Positions 1 to 11,980 are shown, counted from the first letter of the stretch. The stretch is DNA of 64,000 nucleotides from Sphagnum compactum (GCA_965153455.1 OZ234504.1:3224001-3288000); one strand, 5' to 3'. Translations and numbers: made by a program. Notes: generated from the letters alone by a model not told the origin.

Positions 1-750
1 TCAACGCCAAGCAGGTTAGTAGGCCGTTGCGTCGACATACATCTTCATGCTGGTCAACTTTCCAGCTCAGGGCCCGTCGTCGTCGACTGCAGGAAGCCAG
101 TGGATTAGCAGCTGCTCCTTCGAGCGACTGGCATATCCTCTATGATAATAACAATGTTCACAGTTTCCATCTGCTGCTGCTGCTTGCTTGATGTTGCAGA
201 TGAGTACTAATCTTGTTCCAAGAAAAGGCGCTTGAGAAAGAGATTCCCCCCGACTTCTTAATTCCACTTAGAATGGGGTAAGAATCCATAAGCTATAACT
301 GACTCTGGCCGATATCAAACTCCAATTTTTTCTAACAACTGAGCACTGTAATTGTCGGTCAGCTAGCTATTATATGGCTATCTGCAACGTCCCTGCATAA
401 ATTTTTTTTTTTACAGAAAATTATGAGCTCAGCTGCTGATTATGACTTGTCAAATCCATTCTCGAAACGCCAATGATCTCACGACATGACCACAGTAGTA
501 CTCCTGCAACAACATCCAGGTCAAACAACCACAACATCATCATCATCATCAGCTTCTCGTAGCGCCAATATTCTAGTGTGCAACTTAATACTGGATTGAG
601 ACAAGGCTCCAAACTTGCTGCAGCAGCAAGCATCGGCACATGATCTCTAGCTCGCTAGCTGTATCTGTCCATCGATCCCCGAAAATAAGAAGAAGCTCGA
701 CGGACTCACACAAACAGCGACACGACAAAATCGCAAAACAGACACACACT
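1..750. other. non-repetitive, GC-richer spacer or gene flank
   Basis: No convincing gene is seen. The stretch is richer in GC than most of the window and lacks the dispersed repeats found further right. It holds a short (CAT)n microsatellite near 534-552, a poly-T run near 403-412 and a CT-rich run near 750-757. Open frames here are short (about 66-72 codons, minus strand) with no recognisable domain. It could be the upstream or untranslated region of a gene lying left of the window; nothing in the sequence proves this. Confidence 0.3.
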
Positions 751-759
751 CTCTCTCAG

Positions 760-1640
760 ACGACAAACAAGCGGAGACGTGATTAGTTTGTTGCAAATCT
801 CAGTTGGAGATTACTCAGAAAGAATCTGAGAAGAAGTTGCACTTATCAGTAGTGAGTTCAGAAAACTGTCTAAAAATAAATTTGTTTTCTTCTTTCAGTA
901 ACACGTGTTACCTGACTGTAACCAGGGTTTTTGTTTTTCTTTTTTTCTCTGTTTTTTTTCTAGTTTTGTTAAGTTATGTGGAGAGGCGATACAAGAGGAC
1001 TGAGCCAAATTTGGCTACATGCCAGACAGGAAAGTAGAGAATTTTTTTAATCCATCTTTGTTCTGGCGACCTCCAGGAATCTATTGTATAAATATGGCCA
1101 CATTTTTCCCCCTAAAAAAAATCCTTGTACCTTTCACGTGTGGGATTTTTTTTCACTGCCGCGCTGCGAAATTTCGCCCCAACAGAAAAACGTTGACTGC
1201 ATATTACAAAATTGCCTTGCTGGCTACACTGACGACAAAGAAGCGGAGTCGCGATTAGTTCCTAACTAACTAATGAGACTTGACTTATTAGTTAGTTACT
1301 AGTCTCACTTGGAGACTACTGACAAAGAAAGAAACTGAGAAAAAGATGCACTCATTAGTATTGAGTTCAGAAAATTGACTAAGTCTTTTTTCTTCTTACT
1401 GCACGACACCTGTGACCTGACTGGAACCAAAAAATTGGCTTGCTGGCCATATAGACGACAAACAAACGGAGTCGTGATTAGTTTGTTACTAATTACCGAG
1501 ACTTCTAGCTTAGTTGCTTACTAATCTCACTTGCAGATTACTGGGAAGAAACGGAGAAGGATAGAAATTTAGTGAGTTCAAAAAAATTGACTGGGTTTTG
1601 TTCTTTCTTACAGTACCCTGTTATCTGACTGTAACTTTAA
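760..1640. repeat. three degenerate copies of a ~200-bp unit
   Basis: Related blocks lie at about 760-925, 1211-1434 and 1435-1640. Each contains, in the same order, a GACGACAAA core followed by a 'gattagtt' segment, a 'ctcactTggaGattact' segment, 'gtgagttcaGaaaa' and a closing 'acctgactgtaacc'-like segment. The last two are adjacent, each beginning with a 'gcttgctggc'-like word that recurs near 1643. The first copy is about two unit lengths upstream. Open frames crossing this stretch follow the repeat and show no domain. Confidence 0.6.
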
Positions 1641-3460
1641 TACGGCCTTGCTGGCAGCTTTTTTAATTTCTTTTCCAACTATGGTCTGAAGTCTGAACCA
1701 ATCAGGTGTCAGTAGAAAAAGAAAGGTACTTACTTTCGGGCGAGTTTAATTAATATTAGCAGTCGGGTGGGGTTGGCGGGTTACTTTTGTCTTAAAAAAA
1801 CCTTTTATACTGTCCACTTTGTCAGCTCAAATTGGTTCCAGTTACTAAAGTAAACTTAATTTTTGCACCACATTTGTTTACTATATCCTAGTTCATCTTT
1901 TTATTCTTTCTAGGAAAGATTGGGTTTTCTTAAGAAAGAAATTATTAGGGGCCATCGACTTAAAATAGTAATAGTGTACTGATTTTGGGCAAAGATGGGG
2001 TTCATACTTTTGGTTTGTTCAAATTTTCACAATAGTCAGACTTCGGCTCCACTCTGTTTTGCACTATTTGTGAGTATCAATTATGCCAATGACAGAAAGA
2101 TAAGCACAAAGTTTTTTATTTTTCAGTTCTGAAATTTGAATAATTCAGTCTAAATTTTCATAATAATAACATCAGAAAAATACAGTCCAGGACTCCTTCC
2201 CCTTCAAACAAATTGATTTTAAAAATTAAAAACAAAATCAATTTGTTTGTCAAAAGCTCAGGTTGGGTACAAGTGAGTAAGGAAGGACTTGGTCAACCGC
2301 TGTAGAATGACAAACCGTTGGAATTGTTGCTTTCATACTACAAAGATAAGAAGTCAAGGTCCCAAAAGAGTCCTGTCCTTGAAAATCAATTATCGGTAAG
2401 GGTCGCCCCATCAACAACTTTCTAACAATGGTCTCGTTAATGTCAGTTTTGGAAGGAGGTGGACTGTGGAAAGTTGTATAACATTATTTCATTTGCAGGT
2501 CAAATGTGAGTAAATCGTTTGTAAAAAAAACCAACCATCTAAAACCCTCACAGGCCACTTCACAAAAGGTTTCCTTTTGCTTTGCTAATGGAAACAAAAA
2601 CTACTAAGTTCATGGAATCATTGAAATCATCTTCTTAAGATGGTCGGTTGTGACTTTGGACTTTGAAAACATATGGTCAATCTACATGCTTTGATACTAC
2701 TAGGACTCAGGAGGGTTTTGGTTTCCCATTTCCCCATCATACTCTATTTTTCCATATACTTATATAATACAAGACGCTACACTTGATGGGAAAAGGGTAA
2801 AATTGGCAGTAATATTGTGTGGCTGTCGACCAAGTAAGATAATCTTAAAGGGTTATGATACGGACGTTTAACCAATTGTCAGGTACTTGAATGAGCCTAG
2901 ATTCTGGGAGGGCTTGCTTTCATTTTAGTACAATCCACCCCCTTCCATTCAAAGCAATGAACATGCGCTATCATTAAACAAATTTGGAGTCACTGAAGTG
3001 TCTTGTAGTACACAACTTAACCCATAGGATGGATCCAGACCTGGCTTGAACAGAAATTTTTGTAAGAGCTTGTAGTTTTTGGTGTGTAGCAAATGGTGTC
3101 ACATCCGAAAATCCAACCGATTAAAGATAGTCACCTAAGTCCAAGAGAGCACCAACAACTCGAAACTATACTTCCCATGTCCATCCGTCCACCCACTCGC
3201 AGACCAGTTGCCATCTACCATAAAATAAATGTGAGCACTGCCAAAATGACTCCCACCATATAAAAGGTGGTTAACAGTCCACTTGTGGGACTTAAGTTGC
3301 GGATGACTTAAGTTCCTTTGTGAGAGTTTGTTCAATGACTAAGTATTATTATTTATAAGCATTACACCTTTCAACACGTGTTAAATTGTTGCCTGGGCAG
3401 ATTACCAAACATGTGTGTGAAGTTATATGATCAAAAGTAATGTCAACTCAGAAATATTGA
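1641..3460. other. AT-rich intergenic spacer
   Basis: No gene is recognised. The only distinct structure is the hairpin at 2205-2249, listed separately. Open frames are short and without motifs. Confidence 0.5.
2205..2249. repeat. perfect 16-bp inverted repeat (hairpin)
   Basis: The arm at 2205-2220 (CAAACAAATTGATTTT) is the exact reverse complement of 2234-2249, separated by a 13-base A-rich loop. It may be the core of a small foldback element, because nearby outer bases (a 'ggactccttcc'-like word left, 'ggaaggacttgg' right) are weakly complementary. No target-site duplication is clear. Confidence 0.7.
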
Positions 3461-3810
3461 CAATACCACCGTCCACCTTGTCTGAATACTCCAATACAGA
3501 GGAGGCCGCATAGGATATTAAAAAATCAAAATACCCAACCCAACCTAATTCTTACTCAAAAATGGCTGCGCCTGCCAACTTTGTTTATATCTATATACTT
3601 CCATTGACAAACAATTTGTTTAAATGTATTTGTTGATTGTATGCTTAAATTTTAGGAATGGGATGTGCAAGTACTATAGTACAATACCATTGTCCACCTT
3701 GTCTGAATACTCCAATTTTGAGTGCCCATAAGAGATAGAAATCAAACTACCTACTCTAGCCTAGTTGTTAATCAAAATGCTGGCACCTACCATTTGAGTA
3801 TATATACACA
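3461..3810. repeat. tandem duplication, ~220-bp period
   Basis: The blocks 3461-3597 and 3682-3810 both start with 'caatacca' plus 'gtccaccttgtctgaatact' and continue in parallel through 'aatcaaa', 'cctaatt/cctagtt' and 'aaaatg.tggc' to a 'tatatac' end. They are diverged direct copies with no coding potential. Confidence 0.65.
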
Positions 3811-4144
3811 CCATAGTACCTTTACCATTTCAGAATGCTTAGGGCAAATTTTTTAATTTAAAAAATATATATACATTTCAGCGCTGCCATCACAATTTTT
3901 TTTAATTCAATTTTAAAAAAGAAAAAAGTAATATTTCGACATATCGTAGTACCTACAATAGTTACATAGGTACCTATGCACATAAACTACACCCTAATAG
4001 CCAATTGTGATCATTTAAGGTACATACTTGGTACTTCAATTGGCATCTCTTGCATTTCTAAGCTTCCTTTCTTCTTTCCACACTCCTTTCCCCTTAACAA
4101 ATCTTATACTCTTTCAATTTAGATTAGTTTCAACATTTTGCAAC
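3811..4144. other. AT-rich spacer upstream of the transposase remnant
   Basis: The stretch holds poly-A/T runs and no gene. It may include the left end of the DNA transposon whose coding remnant begins at 4145, but I could not identify a terminal inverted repeat. Confidence 0.35.
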
Positions 4145-6436
4145 ATGGCTGAAAATGAGGGACAAAGGTGCATTACTAGTTTGTTTCAAACAATTTCAAG
4201 CGAGGAGAGGATGCAAATTGTGGAGAGGGAGCTTGCACAAATGAGAAAAAACAACAAGGATGCAACATCATGTAATGTGCAAAAAGAGAAACACCCAACT
4301 AGCAAGCTTAGAATCCAACATAGTGCAAGGATTTTGAGTGAACATGAGATCAAAAAATAGGATAATGAAAGCAAGAGGCCTTCAAAACATAGAAAGAAAC
4401 AAGGGGCATATCAAAATTGGTTTCAGCCACATCTTTGGCCCCAAATATTAGCTGCAATGAAGAAATATGGAAATAACAAAATTGCTCTAACATTTTTGCA
4501 AATGCTTACAAATCACCAGGAATGCCTAGTCCTTATGCAAAGCTGACCAAGAATATAATGTGGGAATGGTTCACAGAAGAAGGTTAATTGAAAAAAATTA
4601 CATGGAAGCTGCCCAACGTAGAACAACAATGAAAAATCCAAAACAGAACTTGTCAGAGCTTGAAGAATATCCCGAAATACATAATGAGATGATTCATGTC
4701 CTATAGAAGATGAAGAAAGCTAGTTAGCCACTATCAATAGGGATCAAGTGCAACCCATTTTCAAAGGTATCATATAATCTCTTGCTCCTTAACTCATTAA
4801 ACCTGGACATGGGGGGTTGAATGTCGCAAGAAAGTGGTGAAGACAATTCATGAAGCAATACATGTGTTGGACTTACCGAATGGCAACCATTATTATAAAA
4901 AAAACTCCCACCAAATTGGCTAGCTCAAGGCAACCATGGTTTATAGAGATGTTTATCCCATAAAAACATACTCCATTCCACTTGCATTTGTTGTGAATAG
5001 TGATCAAATATATTACAGTTCATTTAATTCCTAATGGTGGTGAAAAAACTTGGGAACCAAAAGGAACCAAACATGTGCAAGTGTTAGGTTTGGAGGACAA
5101 GAAGCAAGTGACAATGGTTGTCTCATTTAATGTTATTGGAAACCTACTTCCACCAAAGGCCTATTTCCACCACAGACTGTGTTTACATGTTCTACACCTA
5201 AGACACTACCACCAAATAGTAATGGTAATGGTTGGGATTTCACTTTTAATGAATGATTCAATGGTCATCAAGTGAAAGCACAATCAAGTAAACCACAAAA
5301 ATAGTCTTCTTTAATTCAAAAATAGTGATTTTCACATTTAAACATGAAAATAGCTCAAGAACTCCTTCTATCATAATGCAAAACCATGGAGCCTCAATTG
5401 ACATCATAAGTATGTAGATTTCATAAAAATGAAAAGCAATTGCATCATAAAAATGTGTAAATAATGCATTTGAAAATTAAAAAACCAAATATAACATTTT
5501 TAAATTACATGTTTTCACAAAATGTATGGTATACTTTAAGGCTCCCATTTTATTTTATTTTGATTTGGACATTGTTTTAATCTACTTGCATCAATTCTTA
5601 TGAAATAGGATATTTACCTGCACCTACTTTCATTCACAATAATCTTACTTAATTCTTGATTAAATACGTTTTTATCATATTTTTTCACATAAAATCAAGA
5701 ACCATATTAATATCAATCTTTCTACCCAACCAAATTACATGTCTGATAATTTCATGATATATTTTAAGGTACTTGTAATTCAACCTGGAAAAGTACACTA
5801 ATTGGTCTACTTGATTGTGCTTTCACCCCATTGTTGGAAACAACCAAACAATTTGTGAAAAAATTCCTCCTTCCCTACTGATAATCCCAAATCTAGTTTT
5901 TGGGGTTAAAGAAGGAATAAAAGATGGTATGGATTATAGAGTGTTGAAGCGTCCATATTAATGAAGAGTTCTGCAATTGGATAAAAAAGAGCATACAGAC
6001 ATCTTGTTAATTTTGTTCCTACTAATTGCAGAAATGAACTTCAACCAATAAATGTGATCTTGCAAAAACCAAAGGTAGACTTCAAGATGAGCAACCTAAA
6101 GTCTAGGATTTGCAGCTAGTTACATTTAGCATGGACGGAGGTCAAAGCCATGAGAGACAATTATCAAGGGATGGGACACAACATGTATCACTAGATTTTT
6201 TTTACCTACATGTCAACTTGCAGCAATGGAAGCCAACGTTGCAACAACCCTCTTCAAGGAACTAACAAATGTGAAAGTTGTTGAAGAAATTGATATTGAC
6301 ATGGATTTAGTAATGTCAATGTCAACGGTTATTGACAACTACCTCCAGCCTATACCACCAACCACATGTGTAGAGCCATCAAGAACAAGACAAAGGATGT
6401 GTGCACAAGCTAGGAAGAAAAAAAACTCCTATTGCT
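4145..6436 (+). pseudogene. pogo/DDE_1-like transposase, degraded
   Basis: This is the remnant of a DNA-transposon transposase of the pogo/jerky type (Tc1-mariner superfamily, DDE_1 endonuclease). An ATG at 4145 opens about 72 codons to a stop at 4358-4360. Further pieces follow in several frames: an N-terminal helix-turn-helix-like part (about 4430-4640, ending around 'PYAKLTKNIMWEWF'); a catalytic-core segment near 5040-5160 with 'KGTKHVQVLGLEDKKQ' and 'VSFNVIGNLLPPKAYF'; a 'LLETTKQFV' piece near 5830; and the hallmark late DDE_1 segment near 6005-6060 reading 'FVPTNCRNELQPINVILQKP'. A 70-codon frame at 6226-6438 looks like the tail. Stops and shifts throughout show that it is dead. A 555-bp inverted-repeat element splits the core. 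Family assignment rests on remembered DDE_1 patterns. Confidence 0.65.
5272..5826. mobile_element. 555-bp inverted-repeat element (MITE-like) nested in transposase remnant
   Basis: Terminal inverted repeats of 23 bp begin GTGAAAGCACAATCAAGTA at 5272 and end with the reverse complement at 5826, with one mismatch between the arms. The inside is very AT-rich and non-coding. Recognisable transposase sequence stops just left of it (FNGHQ) and resumes just right (LLETTKQFV), so it is a later insertion. No target duplication is obvious, so the superfamily is not assigned. Confidence 0.75.
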
Positions 6437-6439
6437 AAA

Positions 6440-6860
6440 ATGATGAAGAGCATTGCTCTATTGTTGCCAACTTGTGCAACTACTACTGCTGATCCAAGAT
6501 AAACTACTACTACGAAGTTGATGTTAACTACATGGAAGAAAAACACTTTTGCATTGCTACCAACTTGTGCAACTACTACTATTGCACCATCACCAATAGA
6601 TTGTGCAACTGCTGCAGTTGCATCATCACTTTTAGTGTAAACTAATGGAAAAATAGAATGGTGCTCACTAAATTTTTCAGAATTTAATGTTTACCATTTT
6701 ATAGTGTTCTAAACATTACAATAAGAAGGTATGATTGATTGATAGGATAGTGAATAAGAGTAAAGCAAACAAGAGGGTCAACACACATAACAAGGAACCA
6801 AAAAAAACATTAGATGTTAGATATAATTAGTCAAAATCAAACATTTATTTTTTTATTATC
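6440..6860. other. spacer with 'caacttgtgcaactactact' repeats
   Basis: The words 'ccaacttgtgcaactactact' and close variants recur three times between about 6467 and 6625, apparently a decayed threonine-coding repeat at the tail of the transposase remnant. Nothing else is recognised. Confidence 0.4.
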
Positions 6861-6879
6861 ATATAAAACCAAAGTAATG

Positions 6880-7445
6880 TTGACAAGTTAGTCTTTTTCC
6901 CCTCATATGAATGTTAAGGAACTTCTTTTTCCCCTCATATGAATGTCAAGGAACTTAAAATAAAACTCATTCAATCCAATTTTAAGTTTTGGTTTTAATT
7001 TAAAACATTTGAAATGGTACACCTGTCACATGGAATTAATTTTGCAAAGGACTATCAAAAGGATTTATATAATAAAATAATTTTCATTGAAACAATATAG
7101 ATGATAAAAACATATTAACCACACTAAAAAAACATTCATAATTTTTGTAATGTGAAATTCTAAAACTTTAAAAATTCAAAACATGTTTCAAAATTGCTTC
7201 AAAACTTCAAAACCTCAAAATTCCTTTACCGCGTATAAATGGGTTATGTACATGATGTACTAAAAAAGTTATAGCTTATTATAATAAAACTAAAGAATGT
7301 GAAAATTTAATTTTTGGTGATGACTTAAAATTTTGATCATTTTTCAAGATGAAACATTGACTCTATAAAGAATCTGCACATTTTTAAAAATTCATATTAA
7401 TTCAATAATGACTAACAAAAAAATGTGTTGCATTGGGGAAAATTT
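6880..7445 (+). repeat. dispersed AT-rich repeat R1, copy 1
   Basis: One of five copies in the window of an AT-rich, non-coding repeat. Shared landmarks in order: 'catatgaatgtcaaggaa', 'ttttaagttttggtttt', 'gcaaaggactatcaaaagga', 'ataataaaa', 'gtgaaattctaaaacttt', the conserved core 'tataaatgggttatgtacat' (about 7234-7260), 'atcatttttcaagatgaaac' and 'aattcatatt'. No coding potential or terminal repeats are seen, so the class is unknown. Confidence 0.65.
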
Positions 7446-9558
7446 AAATATTTTTTAGAACAAATTTAAATATTTTTTAATAATCCATGTTTAGCACATG
7501 CAAAGATTGTTAAGGATTGCTCCATTGCAAGCTACAAAAGAGGATCCAATGGTTTGGGAATGGTCAAGGATGTAGTTGCCACTTTATAACACAAATTTTA
7601 TTTTTGGTGATAAAAAATTTCAACTTGAAAAATCTGAAAATGTTGGAGGTTTTTGAGATCTTAGTGTAATTTTCATTAAAAAAAAGCCAAAAAAAAGCAT
7701 TAAAATCACCATTATAGTGACTTGAAAAAACTGAAAAACAAAAACCTTGCTCTATAAATGTGGCATGAGGATAGTTTCCCACTCCCACCATTTTTTTGCT
7801 TCAAAGAACATTCGTGATTAGTGCACGCAAAGATCACTAAGGACTATTCCATTGTAAACTGCAAAGGAGGATTTAGTGGTCAACATATGGTCAAGGATGC
7901 AAAAGAAAACAATGTGGCAACAACCATTGATCCCACGAGTTCATGGAGAGATTGAAGTTCAATGTGCAACACTAGCAACGATAACAAGTGAAAGGATGCA
8001 ATAGTCATGGTAGCATTGGAATTGGAAGAAGTTGCAAAGTTTGGAAAATAGTTGTGAGATCTAGCTCCTACAATGCTAAAAAACAATTGCAAAAACGAGC
8101 TCCCTATTGTTGCTACACACCATAAAGAAAAGGTTAAAAAACCAAAACCTTATCAGGAAAAAAAGAAGACCATACCTTCTTCACCCTCATTGACGTTTGT
8201 AGACTAAGTGCCTCTCAAATGTAATGGGTGTCCAAACTCCAAACAATGTGACGATCATTGAAGTGTAGATCACGAGGTGTTAATGGACACAAAGCGATGA
8301 TCCATAAATTTCAAACACCTTGAAATTAGAATCTTTGAAACTTTCATAATGGACAATGACTACGAAGCAATGATCCATAAATTTCAAATGTTAGAATTAA
8401 AGTTTCTAGAACTTTTAGCATGACAACTAGTAAATTTTTGAAATTTTTGAAATTTATTAATTATTTTAAATTATGGCCGAAATGGTGAAGGTACTCTGGT
8501 ATACTTCAATTGATGTTTAAGTTGTTTAAATGCACATGTTGATTTTATGCTAAAATTTATGAAATGGGTGGTACAAGTATTGTGGTTGGGAAGGCGAGTG
8601 GAAATTTGTGGTATGTAATCAAACTTATTGACCACTGGCCATCCCCTCCCCTTATGCAAGGTGAAAATATAAAGACATTTCCATGCTACTAACAAATGAG
8701 TATGCACTTCCATCGGATATCACTTCTATTGGTGGAAAGAACATGGTTTCACACTGTCAAGGAGTGCAACCAAATTGAATAAGTGTCAAGGTCTTCTCAT
8801 AGGTTGAACCACCCAATAATTTAATGAGTTATCTTTTGCACATGGGTTCAAGTCTTAACATTACAGATGGAAAATTTTATTGACTTCTGAGTGTTTTTTC
8901 CTCTATTTTATAGCATGATGCAAATTTGACAAGAAATGTTCAAGTCCATAATAAGAGAAGTCCTAGATTGATTTTATTCATAAGTATAGAAGAAAAAAAC
9001 TATAATTATATAGAATATTTCAATGTCATGCCAAGTGTTGATTCTGCACTTGGAAAGGCACGAAGGGTTCATTCTGTGACCTATTCATCCTTGGAGCTTG
9101 GCTCAACCTAGTGACTCACTAGATGGCAGAATGAGCCTGGCCACATTTTCTAGTATATTCTAAACGTCTGTTATGTAGCCTAATTTCTGCTAACAAGATT
9201 GTTTAAAGGACCTCAATTTCACCTAAAGAGATCTAATTTTGAGCATATAAGAAGAATACGGTTATAAGTACTTATGCTTGTGTCATTGGGGCAATTTAAG
9301 TCGTCCAGAAATTGTTGTCAGGCAAGTGGAATAGGAAAAAAACTAACCTGCAATGTTGTCCAGCCAATCTCAGCCGTCCAGATCCCTTCTACTGATTGGT
9401 CATGTCATAATGTATCTTCATATCTGACCATCCAACAGGATAATAACAATAGTAAGTTCATCCTTTTTATAAAAATATACAGTTACTAGTAGCTAATACA
9501 TGGAAATATCAGTGGTTTCTATCCGATGCTAGATGCTAAATCATCCAAAGGTTCCCCA
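7446..9558. other. AT-rich spacer with local direct repeats
   Basis: Two diverged copies of one segment lie at about 7494-7571 and 7813-7899, sharing 'gcaaagat..ctaaggact.ttccattg' and 'ggtcaaggatg'. A second local duplication around 8285-8390 repeats 'cgatgatccataaatttcaaa'. No gene is recognised. Confidence 0.45.
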
Positions 9559-9602
9559 AGGGTGATGGCTCACCGGTGTACCCCATTCTGGGGCCCTGGG
9601 AT
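9559..9602 (+). mobile_element. SINE-like copy 1, 5' part (split by E1)
   Basis: This is the head of a tRNA-derived SINE-like element. TGGCTCACCGG at 9566-9576 fits the RNA polymerase III box A pattern. The sequence then breaks at the left LTR of E1 and continues at 17006 on the other side. Joined, the two parts resemble the copy at 47665-47817 ('ggtgta', then 'ggggccct', then the box B region). Confidence 0.55.
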
Positions 9603-10676
9603 TGTACAGCACGAACGGGTTTAGGACCGAAACTATGTATGATTGTTACATAGCTATGAAATCCATGTTTTTGGTTGTAAAATTATTCTCTCACCCTCCT
9701 ATTGGCTATGCAAGCCTCACCATTTTCCTACCATGAACTAAAACACAAACAACACCAAAACCATTCAAAACCAAAAGCCTTTCAAAATCAAAATTTTAAT
9801 TTTCACAAATTTTGCATTCATACCATAACTTTGTACAAGTGAAGGTCCAAGGTCACAAACACTCCCTTAAATATTAACCAAAAGGAAACAAGTCAAGAAA
9901 CTTCCTAAAGCTTATCCACCACAAGGTTCCCCAAATAATAAAAAAGAAACAAAATCACAAGGAAACAAAATCACATGATTCCCCATGTGATTTCACAATT
10001 AATCACAAGGAACAATATCACATGGTTCCCCATGCGATTCCACAATTATTCACAAGGAACAATATCACATGGTTCCCCATGTGATTCCATAATTAATCAC
10101 AAGGAAACAATATCACATTGTTCCCAATGTGATTTCACAATTAATCACAAGGAACAAATATCACATGGTTCCCCATGTGATTCCACAATTAATCACAAGG
10201 AACAATAATATCACATTGTTCCCCATGTGATTCCACAATTAATCACAAGGAACAATAATATCACATTGTTCCCCATGTGATTCCACAATTAATCACAAGG
10301 AACAATAATATCACATTGTTCCCCATGTGATTCCACAATTAATCACAAGGAACAATAATATCACATTGTTCCCCATGTGATTCCACAATTAATCACAAGG
10401 AACAATAATATCACATTGTTCCCCATGTGATTCCACAATTAATCACAAGGAACAATAATATCACATTGTTCCCCATGTGATTCCACAATTAATCACAAGG
10501 AACAATATCACATGGTTCCCCATGTGATTCCACAATTAATCATAAGGAACAACATCACATGGTGCACATGACATAAGTCAATGCACCATGACCAAATTAT
10601 GGAATCGTACCACTCAACTTACCCCTTTAAACAATTAGCTAAGTAATTGCGTAATCAAGTTACACATCAAGTTACA
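9603..10676 (-). repeat. E1 3' LTR (1074 bp, expanded)
   Basis: It matches 16388-17005 along its length, starting TGTACAGC.. on the plus strand and ending ..AAGTTACA, so it runs TG to CA on both strands. It is 456 bp longer than its partner because a palindromic tandem repeat at about 9965-10560 has multiplied. Differences between the LTRs are mostly C/T or G/A. Confidence 0.9.
9965..10565. repeat. palindromic tandem repeat inside E1 LTR
   Basis: Six identical 50-bp units fill 10201-10500, flanked by diverged ~46-50 bp units on both sides (about 12 units in all). Each unit holds an inverted repeat of the type ATCACATGG-TTCC-CCATGTGAT, followed by 'tccacaattaatcacaagga'. The sister LTR has only about three units (16739-16890). 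Units abut directly with no unique spacers, so this is not a CRISPR array. Confidence 0.9.
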
Positions 10677-10712
10677 TCACTCCCAAACTCATTATGGATT
10701 CTGTCCTCAGAA

Positions 10713-11832
10713 TCACATATCCAAAACCTTCTTCAATTTGTCATGATTAATGCGATCTGGATATGGTGAGCCATAAACATTTTCAAGCTCATATGACCCA
10801 TTATTAGTAAACACCTTCTTCATAACAAAAGGTCCAAACCACTTGGGTAACAATTTCTTATAAGCCCTGCGATGATGTCGAGCATCAAACATCATGACAA
10901 GGTCACCTTCTTTGAACTCCCTTTTCTTCACCTTCTTGTCAAAAGCTTTCTTTTGTTGAGCGTGTGCGACTTCAATGGATTGGTGGGCTTTCAATTGCAA
11001 TTCGTCCATTTCGTTAAGTTGCAACAATCGATGGCGTTGGGACTCATCAAAAGGAAGTCTCATTGTTGTGGCAGTGCGTAAAGTCATTACTTCCAGCTCA
11101 ATGGGTAAAAGCGCTTCCATCCCGTAAGTTAAATGAAAGGGTGAATACCCTGTGGCAGTTTATATGTGGTGTTGTAAACCCACAGAACATGGTGGATCTT
11201 GAGGTCCCAATCACAAATGTTGACATGAACCTCGACCTCTTTTGCCAACATGGAACACAATGTCCTATTGGTCCTTTCTACTAGGCCATTAGTGCTAGGC
11301 TTATACATAGTGGTAAACCTATGCTTCACTTCAAGGCGTGCTAACAAGTTTTCTACAACCTCACTAAAAAACTGGGGACCATTATCAGAAACAATTTGAG
11401 GTGATGTCCCAAATCGAGTAAAGACTCGTTCATACAAAAATCGTGCTACTTCTTGTTTCACCGAGGACTTCAAGGCACATACTTCTGCAAACTTTGTGAG
11501 GTAGTCTATGGCAACTACAATGAATCGATGCCCCCTCCTTGTCATTGGCAATGGGCCCATGAAATCAACTCCCCATTTTTCAAAAGGTCCTACAGGGGGT
11601 ATGGGATGTAAAGGGCCACTTATAGTAAACCTTTGTGCATAGGCTTAACACACATCACAACTCTTGCAATAATCATGGGCATCCTTGAAGAGGGTGGCCC
11701 AATAGTAACCTGCTTGCAAAATCTTTTCTGTAGTGATTCGTCCTGCAAAGTGGCCTCCACAGAACCCATCATGAAATTCATACAAAAGACGTGAGGTGTC
11801 ACGTTTTCCAATGGTTCGTCATAAAACACCAT
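10713..11832 (-). pseudogene. E1 integrase
   Basis: The C-terminal third of the pol polyprotein; it would splice the element's cDNA into the host genome. In order: a zinc-binding HHCC region near 11640-11780 ('CKSCDVC' visible), interrupted by a TAA at 11645-11647; the catalytic core at about 11129-11560 with the DDE residues in 'VVAIDY', 'IVSDNGPQF' and 'LVERTNRTL'; then a one-base frameshift near 11150-11160; then the C-terminal part 10713-11120 with 'KKREFKEGDLVMMF' and 'LLPKWFGPFVMKKVF', ending 'HDKLKKVLDM'. No chromodomain follows. The catalytic residues survive, but the frame breaks make it non-functional. Confidence 0.88.
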
Positions 11833-11980
11833 TCCTTCCTTGGAAGTAGAGCTGATTGCCTATCATCGAATAATTTTGACTTTTGGGCGCAATTCTTGTT
11901 CGTACTACCTTTGTGGCTCCATCTGGAAACTTCATGCCATCTAAGTATTGAATGATTTCCCAATATTCTTCAGGTGCGTC
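11833..11980 (-). pseudogene. E1 RNase H-integrase linker
   Basis: Linker between RNase H and the integrase zinc region. Minus-strand frames still code in patches (for example around 'YLDGMKFPDGATK'), but the frame is lost near 11870. There is no catalytic domain. Confidence 0.45.

Noticed and set aside
421-639. 72-codon minus-strand frame near the left edge
   Set aside because: It contains a run of Met from a CAT microsatellite and no domain; it is too weak to call a gene.
804-1269. Short frames of 61-79 codons
   Set aside because: They run across degenerate tandem repeats, have no motif and no conserved start.
10201-10500. Regular 50-bp repeats resembling a CRISPR array
   Set aside because: Units are directly abutting with no unique spacers, lie inside a retrotransposon LTR, and the setting is a plant nuclear genome.
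10713-10760. Chromodomain at the end of E1 or E2 integrase
   Set aside because: The C-terminal frames end shortly after the integrase tail in both elements, with no chromodomain-like aromatic pattern.
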